Source: Eubacteriaceae bacterium CHKCI004 | GTDB lineage: Bacteria > Bacillota > Clostridia > Lachnospirales > Lachnospiraceae | Assembly (NCBI GenBank): GCA_900016875.1 | Contig: FCNR01000001.1 | Location: 1 to 41,326 of the forward strand | Length of the DNA: 41,326 nt | Direction of reading: 5' to 3' | In this document: positions 34,861 to 41,326 of the stretch, in pieces | Layout of the letters: every line of letters begins with the position of its first letter | Position numbering within the stretch: position 1 is the first letter of the stretch | Translations under genes and position numbers: made by a program | The notes under the pieces: model-generated | The model's database searches: none | What the model was told of the DNA's origin: nothing | Seen by the model: the letters and a program-made list of their open reading frames with translations, nothing else

Positions 34861-35784
34861 ATGGGTTATTTATTAAATCACAAGGAAGTTGAATCGCATA
34901 TTGTAATGGGATATAAATGCAATCATTACTGCCGACATTGCGTTGTGCAAGTGAAGCGCACTCGTGCTGATGAAGAGAATGCAAGTGATTTGTCCAAAGA
35001 CGAGGCGCTTAAGGCAATTCAGACAGCGATAAATAATGGTGCGACTAAAATTGTATTTACTGGTGGTGAGCCAACGTTGAGAGAGGACTTGACTGATCTC
35101 ATAATATATACGTTGAATAGTGGGTGTAATGTGCAGGTTCAGACCAATGGTTCGAGGCCTGAAAAGATAAAAGAAATTTGTAGACGTTGTGGCAAGCATT
35201 TAGATATGCTTGAGTTCATGATTCCACTTCATAGCGCAAATGCTGATAAACATGATTTTATTTGCAGAAGCAATAACGGTTTCAGTCAGGCAATTGAGAG
35301 CTTGAAAGTGCTTTCGCGTGCTGGAGTCCGGATAATAGGTAAAATCGTACTCACAAAATTTACGGATAGTTTAACTGATATTTGTAGAGTTTATGAAGAT
35401 ATTGGTGCTTCAAGTATTATTATTGCTTACCCGCATTGTGTTAGTTTTCCTGTAGATGTTATTAGGGAAGTGGATTTAGAGAAAGAGGATACGAAAAGAA
35501 TTTTTTGCGAATTCTTCAAGAATGAATATTGTATGCCAATTATTCTTCAAGCATTTCCAAGATGTTTCGTGGGAGAACAGACTAAGGCCGTTATTCAAGA
35601 GGAACAAGAGGATTTTTTGGCATTGGAAATAGTTGAGCATCAATTCAGGACGAAGGAAGGTAAGCAGTGGCATACATTCAGAAAGCTTGATAAGAGGAAG
35701 TTTTCTCATTGTACGTCATGTCAGTACAACAATAACTGCGAAGGAATATGGAAGGATTATCAGAAAGCTTATGGAAATCAGTGA
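34861..35784 (+). CDS. Radical SAM enzyme 1 (short, Cys-rich tail)
   Basis: A 307-residue radical SAM protein. The 4Fe-4S motif is C20-x3-C24-x2-C27 (CNHYCRHC), with TGGEPTLRED for SAM binding. The C-terminus carries C-x2-C-x5-C-E-G-x-W-x-D-Y (CTSCQYNNNCEGIWKDYQKA), probably an auxiliary metal or cluster site, shared with the third radical SAM protein at 36879 but not with the SPASM pair. It starts 6 bp after the UvrA-like gene and its end overlaps the next gene by 14 bases, so it is in the same operon. Peptide modification is the likely role; the bond formed cannot be read from sequence. Confidence 0.85.
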   Translation: MGYLLNHKEVESHIVMGYKCNHYCRHCVVQVKRTRADEENASDLSKDEALKAIQTAINNGATKIVFTGGEPTLREDLTDLIIYTLNSGCNVQVQTNGSRPEKIKEICRRCGKHLDMLEFMIPLHSANADKHDFICRSNNGFSQAIESLKVLSRAGVRIIGKIVLTKFTDSLTDICRVYEDIGASSIIIAYPHCVSFPVDVIREVDLEKEDTKRIFCEFFKNEYCMPIILQAFPRCFVGEQTKAVIQEEQEDFLALEIVEHQFRTKEGKQWHTFRKLDKRKFSHCTSCQYNNNCEGIWKDYQKAYGNQ

Positions 35785-36877
35785 TCATGATTTAGTATTA
35801 ATTCTCAAAAATGCTGGAACAGCATGTAATATCGGATGCAAGTATTGTGCCGAGGCACGGAAGAAACTAGTTAAATTAAGTGAAGATACTATTGTTACCT
35901 TTGATGATGTAGACATGCTTATGAAGCAAACTGCTTCTGTGGAAAATGTGACAGTTTTGTTCCATGGAGGAGAACCCCTCTTACTTTCTATTGAATATTA
36001 CGATAAGATAATCAAGAAATGGCGTCAACAGCGTGACGACGTTTATTTCGGCTTTCAGACAAACGCTACACTGATTGATGATGAATGGCTTGATTTCTTT
36101 GAGACAAACAGAGATATTGTAGGTATTTCAATTAGTCTTGATGGAGATGAATCTGCAAACTCTAATCGAAAAGGTAAGGATGGAAAACCCACATATCCGG
36201 ATGTGATTCGTGCCTTGGAAAAACTGCAGAGCAGAAATCTGACCACAGGAATGATTGCAACATTGACACAGGAGGCGTTGGGACGAGAGCAAGAATTATT
36301 TGATATTGTATCTAAATTTAGCAATATCCGGTTTTTGAAGCTCAATCCATGCTATGACATGTGGTCTGATGGAAGCGTTCCTGAATGGGGAATTCTCCCT
36401 AATGAGTATGCTCAGTTTGTTATCAATTTTTTTAACATTATGTTTGATAACCACTACTTTGGAAAACTAAATGTGGAACCAAGTCTGAGCATAATTAAGA
36501 GTCTTGAGGGAATAGAAAACTCTTTTTGCAATTTTTGTGAAAAAAAATGCAGTCACTTCCTGAGTGTTTATCCTGGTGGTAGAGTGATTGCTTGTGATAA
36601 CTTTACCTTGGAAGATGGAATGTATCCTAATTTATATGATCAAGACAGTATTGAGGAACTCTTGAAAAAGAAACCGCAGCCATTATTTGATCAACTGGAT
36701 TCTCTGCTTGCAAAATGTGAAAGTTGTGGGTATCAAAGTATTTGCCATGGAGGATGTTTGGCTGTAAGACGCAGATACTTGCTTTACGGCAAAAATGGAG
36801 AAGGTCAGCTATATTGCACCGAAATGCAAAGAGTGATTGAGTTCATTAAAAGTAGAATAGAGGGTGTGCGTAAGTAA
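35771..36877 (+). CDS. Radical SAM enzyme 2 (SPASM)
   Basis: A 368-residue radical SAM/SPASM protein. ATG 35771 is chosen: the longer frame from 35633 lies wholly inside the preceding gene, and from 35771 the cluster motif C19-x3-C23-x2-C26 (CNIGCKYC) sits at the normal place. HGGEPLL follows. The SPASM domain has CNFCEKKC, a CDNF segment and CESCGYQSICHGGC, then a final Cys in LYCTEMQR, enough for two auxiliary 4Fe-4S clusters. SPASM enzymes commonly modify peptides. It resembles enzyme 4 more than enzymes 1 and 3. It is coupled by overlap upstream and has a one-base gap downstream. Confidence 0.88.
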   Translation: MEISDHDLVLILKNAGTACNIGCKYCAEARKKLVKLSEDTIVTFDDVDMLMKQTASVENVTVLFHGGEPLLLSIEYYDKIIKKWRQQRDDVYFGFQTNATLIDDEWLDFFETNRDIVGISISLDGDESANSNRKGKDGKPTYPDVIRALEKLQSRNLTTGMIATLTQEALGREQELFDIVSKFSNIRFLKLNPCYDMWSDGSVPEWGILPNEYAQFVINFFNIMFDNHYFGKLNVEPSLSIIKSLEGIENSFCNFCEKKCSHFLSVYPGGRVIACDNFTLEDGMYPNLYDQDSIEELLKKKPQPLFDQLDSLLAKCESCGYQSICHGGCLAVRRRYLLYGKNGEGQLYCTEMQRVIEFIKSRIEGVRK

Positions 36878-36878
36878 T

Positions 36879-37799
36879 ATGAATATTTTAGATATAAAAC
36901 TGACATATAAGTGTAATAATCATTGCTCGCTTTGTTGCCAGGATTATAAGATAAAAAATGATGAAAGCACAGCTATTGTATCAGATATATTTGCGTATAT
37001 AGAGGGAATGACCATCAATGAAATCCATGATACTAAGGTTGTACTTACTGGAGGAGAACCAACATTACACCCCGATATTCTTCGCATTATTAAAGAATTT
37101 ACGAATAAAGGATTTGCGGCGATTCAACTCCAAACCAATCTTACTTTAAGATCGTTATCGATAAGTGTGAATGATTTAGTGAAAGCTGGAGTCACAAGCT
37201 TTGGAATATCATTGCATGGGTGTAACAGCGAGATGCATGAGAGTTTTACTAGAACAGAGGGATCGTTTATTAACACTGTGAATAATCTTACCAAGTTATC
37301 ACACCTTGGAATACCGGTGGCGTTAAACTGTGTTATTTCAAAGTATAACTTGAACAGTTTGTCGGAGATAGTCACATTTGTGGCTGAGAATCACTTGGCA
37401 AATAGCATTCAGTTTGCTTTTATTCATATTACCGGACGTGCAGACCAGCATCACGAACTGGTTCCAACTATATCTTCGGCAGCTGAAGCGGTTCGGAATG
37501 CAATGACTATTGGAAAACAGCTCGGTATTGACGTTAAGAGCGAAGCAATTCCGTTTTGTATGATGAGAGGATTCGAAAGAAATGTAGCGGAGCTTGAACA
37601 ATTGGACAATATTACTGTTTTGGATAAGATGGGGGCAATGCATTTCTCAGAACATAGAGAGAATTGTCTGAAAACAAAATCAAAAGCATGTGAGCAATGT
37701 TTGTTCTATTCTATGTGTGAGGGCCCTTGGGCAGAATATCCGAAACTATTTGGCTGGGAGGAATTTATCCCTGTTCGGAGAGTGAAACCTTATGAATAA
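36879..37799 (+). CDS. Radical SAM enzyme 3 (short, Cys-rich tail)
   Basis: A 306-residue radical SAM protein starting at ATG 36879, one base after the previous stop, with AGAGGGTG upstream. The cluster motif is C12-x3-C16-x2-C19 (CNNHCSLC), with an extra Cys at residue 20; LTGGEPTLHPD follows. The tail CEQCLFYSMCEGPWAEYPKL repeats the C-x2-C-x5-C-E-G-x-W-x-x-Y pattern of enzyme 1, so enzymes 1 and 3 are related. Each is followed, directly or after one gene, by a SPASM enzyme, suggesting two functional pairs. The end overlaps the kinase-like gene by 8 bases. Confidence 0.87.
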   Translation: MNILDIKLTYKCNNHCSLCCQDYKIKNDESTAIVSDIFAYIEGMTINEIHDTKVVLTGGEPTLHPDILRIIKEFTNKGFAAIQLQTNLTLRSLSISVNDLVKAGVTSFGISLHGCNSEMHESFTRTEGSFINTVNNLTKLSHLGIPVALNCVISKYNLNSLSEIVTFVAENHLANSIQFAFIHITGRADQHHELVPTISSAAEAVRNAMTIGKQLGIDVKSEAIPFCMMRGFERNVAELEQLDNITVLDKMGAMHFSEHRENCLKTKSKACEQCLFYSMCEGPWAEYPKLFGWEEFIPVRRVKPYE

Positions 37800-38676
37800 A
37801 TTGGATAATTTGCAATTGATTGGAGAAGGGAGCAATAGTAAAGTTTATTCCTGTTATATAGACGGAAAAGAATGTGCAGTTAAAGTGCCTCATGATGCTG
37901 AAAGATTTATAAGCTGTGCATTGCAGGTGGATTCATTAATGACTTGTCAAAATACTAACATATCATTTGTGACGCCACAAGTCATTCGATACGACAAACA
38001 TAATGACACTTGGGGTGAAATACTTATCATGGAAAGACTTAATAGCATTTATCCAGTCAGCTTTTTGATGAGAAATGGAATGGTAGAACGGGAGCTGATT
38101 ATAAACTGTGCAGCTAAAGCTATTGCTGAACTGCACAGCTTAGGTATTTCTGGGTTTGATGTGGAGTTCTATTGGTCGTTTGAGCATAAGAAGTTGGTAT
38201 TGTTGGATCTCGGACCAAGATATACAATAGGCTATACTAGCGAGGAAATGGTTGGGAAACATTATGCGTATGCCGTAGAGAACCAGAATTGGATGACGTT
38301 ATGGAATTTAGTATCAGAACTGCTTGACGGTAATGAGGCTAAACCACTGTTTCAAAAAATTATTCAAGGCAATGAAATACCTCAAGTCGAACAATTGCAG
38401 AATGCAGTAAGTGAAGTTGCTGAGCAGGAACATATTCAAGGTGTAGCAAGAAATCATTATCTTCAACTTATAGGTGATTGTCCTAATTATTTGAAGCAAA
38501 AAATGAAAACTCTGTTTATCAAAAAGTATCTTTCGTATTCTGGGGAGGCAAACTTTCTTTATACAGGTGCTTTCGTAAATGCATTTAGAAAAGGTATTAC
38601 ATCTAGTACAGTATGTCTTTACTTTTCAAGATATAATACATTATCCAAAGTGAGTAATTCTGTAAGTATCTCATAG
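37792..38676 (+). CDS. Protein-kinase-like protein, possibly degenerate
   Basis: A 294-residue protein with a kinase-type N-lobe: glycine-rich loop G11-E-G-S-N-S-K-V-Y and Lys31 in CAVKV. The catalytic loop region LHSLGISGFDVEFYW has Asp123 at the expected place but no Asn five residues later (W128), and LLDLGP supplies a DFG-like Asp139. The absent Asn and unusual loop suggest an altered or inactive kinase, or a distant aminoglycoside-kinase-like fold. The C-terminal 120 residues are helical and unassigned. It lies between radical SAM genes 3 and 4, overlapping the former. It could phosphorylate Ser/Thr of the peptide or a small molecule, or bind the leader as a pseudokinase. Confidence 0.75.
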   Translation: MNKLDNLQLIGEGSNSKVYSCYIDGKECAVKVPHDAERFISCALQVDSLMTCQNTNISFVTPQVIRYDKHNDTWGEILIMERLNSIYPVSFLMRNGMVERELIINCAAKAIAELHSLGISGFDVEFYWSFEHKKLVLLDLGPRYTIGYTSEEMVGKHYAYAVENQNWMTLWNLVSELLDGNEAKPLFQKIIQGNEIPQVEQLQNAVSEVAEQEHIQGVARNHYLQLIGDCPNYLKQKMKTLFIKKYLSYSGEANFLYTGAFVNAFRKGITSSTVCLYFSRYNTLSKVSNSVSIS

Positions 38677-38693
38677 CGCAAAGGAGGATTTGT

Positions 38694-39734
38694 ATGGAAG
38701 TATGTTCACATAATAGATTTGATCCTAATACGATATTGTTCAAAATAAATGGTACAAAGTGTAATTTGAACTGCAGATACTGTTCAGAGACAAAGAAGGC
38801 CTATAAAGAATCCATGTGTCGTGAAGAGTGTAAGGATATAATGTCGGCGTTGCCAACTGCTTGTGACATAATATTGCATGGAGGGGAACCACTTCTGGAC
38901 TGCAATGCCGTATGTGAAGCCATTTCAGCTTTCAGAGAAAGAGGGACGAAAAGTAAGCTGTCCATTCAGACCAATGGAGTCATTGATGCTGAAATGAAAG
39001 ATTTATTGCTGAAAAATAGTGATATACTGAAAATTGGCATCAGTATTGATGGACCAAATAATCAGAACAAGTTAAGAGTTGACTATTACAATAATCCTGT
39101 ATTCAAACGGGTAGATGAAACTATATCCTTCTTTTCACAGCATAGTATTCAGATAAAATGTATTGCAACAGTTAATTCTGCAAATGTACATGATCCAATA
39201 GGCACTTTGGAATATTTTTTGTCTCACAAGAATATTAAACAGGTTAGATTTAATCCATGCTTTGATATGGATGATGAAGGTTTAGCCGATTATGCCATCA
39301 GACCTTTACAGTTCTTGGAGTACACCATCAAGTTAGTCGATTACTGGATTCGTCATAGAACATATAGAATTGTGCGAATTGATCCTATCCAATCTGAAAT
39401 TGAAGCTGTATTATCACAGACAACACAGCCATATATCAACTGTTGTAAGTTTATTTCAGTTTATCCCAATGGACAATCTACAATATGTGATGCATTAGGT
39501 GTTGAGCCGTTTGAGTACAGTTCAGTATCTGAGATCTTTACTGATGCAGAGAGCAAATACATGGATATAATGAATTATCCATGCAAAAAATGTGGAGATT
39601 TTGCAGATTGTGGAGGCGGCTGTGTAGCTATTTTCAGGAGATTTAGTGGTAGGAATGAATTGATCCAGGAGTACTGCAATTATCGGAGAAAACTCAAACA
39701 ATACATTAAAAGTGTTATTTCAGAAATGGGTTAA
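38694..39734 (+). CDS. Radical SAM enzyme 4 (SPASM)
   Basis: A 346-residue radical SAM/SPASM protein with a strong AAAGGAGG site before ATG 38694. The motif is C23-x3-C27-x2-C30 (CNLNCRYC), then LHGGEPLLD. The C-terminal SPASM region has CCKFISVYPNGQSTICD and CKKCGDFADCGGGC, then a last Cys in EYCNYRRK. It aligns in layout with enzyme 2 (HGGEPLL, RFNPC-type strand, C-x2-C-x5-C-x3-C), so these two are a related pair. It is the last gene of the operon and is followed by about 420 bp of non-coding DNA to the element end. Confidence 0.88.
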   Translation: MEVCSHNRFDPNTILFKINGTKCNLNCRYCSETKKAYKESMCREECKDIMSALPTACDIILHGGEPLLDCNAVCEAISAFRERGTKSKLSIQTNGVIDAEMKDLLLKNSDILKIGISIDGPNNQNKLRVDYYNNPVFKRVDETISFFSQHSIQIKCIATVNSANVHDPIGTLEYFLSHKNIKQVRFNPCFDMDDEGLADYAIRPLQFLEYTIKLVDYWIRHRTYRIVRIDPIQSEIEAVLSQTTQPYINCCKFISVYPNGQSTICDALGVEPFEYSSVSEIFTDAESKYMDIMNYPCKKCGDFADCGGGCVAIFRRFSGRNELIQEYCNYRRKLKQYIKSVISEMG

Positions 39735-40154
39735 AGGAAATGGAAAAGAAATGAGTTTTGCGTCATCTGAGAGGCTATGAAATAGTGATTGTGATGACAA
39801 GAGTGCTTTACAGCGCATTAAATATCAGTAAAAGATTTTTTACTCAGTTGAGATTTGTATAATATTAGCATGGCAACGGTCAACCAGTAAGCCCCAATAA
39901 TATATGTAACAGAGATAAGATAATGGCAAGAATTATGTTAAAACTAAACAATATTCAGTGTTTTTAGTGTCTGCGATGGACTTGCCGAAAAGAAGTCTTT
40001 GCTTTTCTGTGCTCCTTTGTTATAATAATTCCATGGCAACATTCTGGCAACAGTTCTTCAGAAAGCCAGTGGAAATTATGTAATAGAAATATAAACTAGG
40101 CATATTGCAAGCAAAACCTTAATTAATTCCGTTAAGTTCTGCTATGGCAGAGCC
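39735..40154. other. Non-coding right end of the mobile element
   Basis: No gene is supported. The stretch contains TGGCAAC at 39871, 40034 and 40045 (the last two with the same 11-bp period as at the left end) and AATTCCGTTAA at 40125-40135, also present at the left end. These are likely recombinase binding sites. Confidence 0.65.
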
Positions 40155-40166
40155 GAATTTGAATAG
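40155..40166 (+). repeat. attR core
   Basis: GAATTTGAATAG matches the last 12 bases of guaA with one difference, in the same orientation. Chromosomal sequence is expected to resume after it. Confidence 0.6.
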
Positions 40167-40177
40167 TGGAAAAAATT

Positions 40178-40209
40178 CCCTTAGAGGGCTTAGATAAGCC
40201 ATCTGAGGG
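40178..40209 (-). terminator. Hairpin just outside attR
   Basis: CCCTTAGA-G-GGCTTA pairs with TAAGCC-A-TCTGAGGG (one mismatch, one G-T pair) with a two-base loop. On the minus strand it is followed by GGAATTTTTTCC, so it can terminate the minus-strand genes to its right. Before the insertion it lay directly behind guaA. The 40210-40404 stretch holds nothing I can identify. Confidence 0.55.
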
Positions 40210-40404
40210 GATGAAAAAAGGCTCCGTGACAATGATATGACAATAAGATTTTTATGGATTGAGGTCATGAGACTTTGTCATCTTAACTATGATGTTTCTC
40301 ATATCCCAGCCCTAAGACTAGTTTACGTTTTGTTAATCCTCGAAATGTGCGGATTCGCTTAGTTTGTTCTCACAGTGTTATAATCCTGTGTCTTTTCTGA
40401 AAAA

Positions 40405-40728
40405 TTATATGGAAAGCAACAAACATACCGCATGGCAAGTCGCCATAATAAACGGACCGACTGTTCGCATTTTGCTTTTTATAACGATACCAATAATACA
40501 GTCAATTATCTGTACTATCAGCATTGCCGCTGTGACAACAAATAAAATGGTAGGTGCGTTTCTACATACGGGAATGGCAGCGGCACACGCTAGAGCAAAA
40601 CTTCTGGTGAACATATACAGGGCGTTTGTCCGGCTGGTTTCCCTTTCTGCTATAACTGCTCCTATTGAGAAGCAAACGCCCAGAGTAGCACTGATTAGTG
40701 TTGTGTATGCGTTTATATAGTATATCAA
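40405..40728 (-). CDS. Small membrane protein, unknown
   Basis: A 107-residue protein with three or four hydrophobic spans (with TLISATLGVCFSIGAVIA first, then FALACAAAIPVCR, TILFVVTAAMLIVQIIDCII and a final MATCHAVCLLL). The TTG start at 40728 is preferred to ATG 40758: CAGGAGG lies 7 bases upstream and the start overlaps the stop of the upstream GNAT gene as TTGA, a sign of coupled translation. I do not recognise the family; a transporter or sensor fragment is possible. Confidence 0.6.
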   Translation of the reverse strand: MIYYINAYTTLISATLGVCFSIGAVIAERETSRTNALYMFTRSFALACAAAIPVCRNAPTILFVVTAAMLIVQIIDCIIGIVIKSKMRTVGPFIMATCHAVCLLLSI

Positions 40729-41216
40729 TGTCTGTCCTCCTGCCATAGCATAATCCATTCTTCGTTGTTTTCCCGTATAATATTAAAACCGATTTTTCGG
40801 TACATCTTAGCCGCATAATTAACCTTTTGAACGGAAAGTGAAACACGTTTATAACCATGTGTTTTCAATAAAGACAGTATTTCTTTCATCATATTGGTTC
40901 CTATCCCCTGTCCACGGTATTCTTTGTATAGAGAGATGGCAAGGGAGGGAGTTTCATCATCAATATGTCCGTAGTCGTGCATAATGCGTACCCATACGGC
41001 ACCAACGATTTTTTTCTCAACTTCTGCAACTAATGCAAAATCATCTTTTAATAATCCAAATTGATTAACATAAATTTGTAATTCAGGAGAAGCGATAATA
41101 TTTTTTGGTGGCGGCGTTATACTGTCTGGAATAAAAATCGCTTCGTATAGAAAATCATTTAATAGTGGATATTCCTCCATTGTCATTTCCCGTATCGTAT
41201 GAGTATTCCGGGGCAT
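40725..41216 (-). CDS. GNAT-family N-acetyltransferase
   Basis: A 163-residue protein of the GNAT fold. The acetyl-CoA loop is in SLYKEYRGQGIGTNMMKEIL (Q/RxxGxG type), preceded by the strand FALVAEVEKKIVGAVWVRIM and followed by YKRVSLSVQKVNYAAKMYRK, with YRKIGFNI matching the usual motif B end. The substrate is unknown. The ATG at 41216 has only a weak ribosome site, and in-frame ATGs follow at residues 11 and 13, so the start is uncertain. Repeats begin immediately upstream, so an insertion may have replaced its natural promoter. Confidence 0.85.
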   Translation of the reverse strand: MPRNTHTIREMTMEEYPLLNDFLYEAIFIPDSITPPPKNIIASPELQIYVNQFGLLKDDFALVAEVEKKIVGAVWVRIMHDYGHIDDETPSLAISLYKEYRGQGIGTNMMKEILSLLKTHGYKRVSLSVQKVNYAAKMYRKIGFNIIRENNEEWIMLWQEDRH

Positions 41217-41326
41217 TTTCCATCACCAGTCCGGCGATAGGAAATCACCATTCCGGATAAACGGAAATCACTGTTCCGGAACAGGAAATCATATTTCAGA
41301 GCCTTATAATAGAGACATGCATCGCA
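41217..41326 (+). mobile_element. Tandem-repeat block, possible end of an IS21-type element
   Basis: Related units follow each other: CCATCACCAGTCCGG (about 41220), GGAAATCACCATTCCGG (41240-41256), GGAAATCACTGTTCCGG (41263-41279) and GGAAATCATATTTC (41284-41297), with steps of 21-23 bp. TATAAT at 41305-41310 points rightward. IS21-family elements have such repeated transposase-binding sites at their ends. No transposase is visible because the window stops at 41326. Confidence 0.35.

Larger units (their letters stand above)
23549..40166 (+). mobile_element. Integrative mobilizable element in the guaA 3' end
   Basis: This is a 16.6-kb element bounded by GAATTCGAATAG (23549-23560, end of guaA) and GAATTTGAATAG (40155-40166). 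Both ends also carry a TGGCAAC pair with 11-bp period and one AATTCCGTTAA. The backbone is an XRE repressor, excisionase-like protein, tyrosine integrase, MobC-like protein, primase, VapE helicase and MobA/MobL relaxase. No type IV secretion genes are present, so transfer would need a helper element. The 3' end of guaA is a known integration hot spot. The cargo from 30,623 to 39,734 is clearly more AT-rich than the flanking chromosome. Confidence 0.8.

Noticed and set aside
39880-39895. Alternative attachment site: ACCAGTAA-type similarity to the guaA end (23525-23538)
   Set aside because: The match is shorter and weaker than GAATT(C/T)GAATAG and would leave the TGGCAAC pair at 40034 outside the element.
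41217-41300. CRISPR array
   Set aside because: Units are imperfect, the spacing is only 21-23 bp with 4-7 bases between units, and no cas gene is nearby.
1-41326. tRNA or rRNA genes
   Set aside because: I looked for cloverleaf-like GGTTCGA arms and conserved rRNA stretches at the element ends and intergenic regions and saw none; both elements appear to use other attachment sites.

Overview
The window looks like a chromosome segment of a gut-type Clostridia bacterium, most likely Lachnospiraceae. Reasons: Gram-positive style AGGAGG ribosome binding sites, TTG/GTG starts, the gene order uvrB-uvrA-hflX-yhdT-panF-(nitrite/sulfite reductase)-guaA, and two typical Firmicutes integrative elements. 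This is inferred from gene content; no rRNA marker is present.

Region 1 (1 to about 11,400-11,700) is the cargo and recombination end of a Tn916-like integrative conjugative element whose conjugation genes would lie left of the window. It holds a remnant resembling the C-terminus of a TcpC/Orf13 conjugation protein, an hxlR regulator split by a complete IS66-family insertion (829-3491, 8-bp target duplication GTTATAAA), two tandem radical SAM genes divergent from hxlR, decayed fragments (ABC permease tail, winged-helix gene with an in-frame TAG), then a small sigma-like protein, a MazF-like toxin, an excisionase-like protein and two tyrosine integrases.

Region 2 (11,720-23,560) is ordinary GC-richer chromosome: uvrB, uvrA, hflX, yhdT, panF, a sirohaem nitrite/sulfite reductase and guaA.

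Region 3 (about 23,549-40,166) is a 16.6-kb integrative mobilizable element inserted at the 3' end of guaA. Both ends share a near-identical 12-mer (GAATTCGAATAG / GAATTTGAATAG), paired TGGCAAC repeats with the same 11-bp period, and AATTCCGTTAA. Its backbone is an XRE repressor, an excisionase-like protein, an integrase, a MobC-like protein, a CHC2 primase-like protein, a VapE-type helicase, a symmetric four-repeat dyad, a candidate oriT and a MobA/MobL relaxase.

The AT-rich cargo (30,623-39,734) is the most interesting part. A consensus promoter drives an unlisted 51-residue peptide gene whose C-terminus is three His-Xaa-Asn triads ending in Trp. A leaky-looking terminator follows, then an operon for a 1275-residue UvrA-like ABC protein, four radical SAM enzymes (two short ones with a Cys-rich tail and two SPASM enzymes, alternating) and a protein-kinase-like protein. 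I read this as a peptide-modification (RiPP) cluster in which the UvrA-like protein could give self-protection or act on DNA. I do not recognise the combination as a described system.

Region 4 (40,167-41,326) is flanking chromosome: a small membrane protein and a GNAT acetyltransferase on the minus strand, then repeats at the right edge that resemble the end of an IS21-type element.
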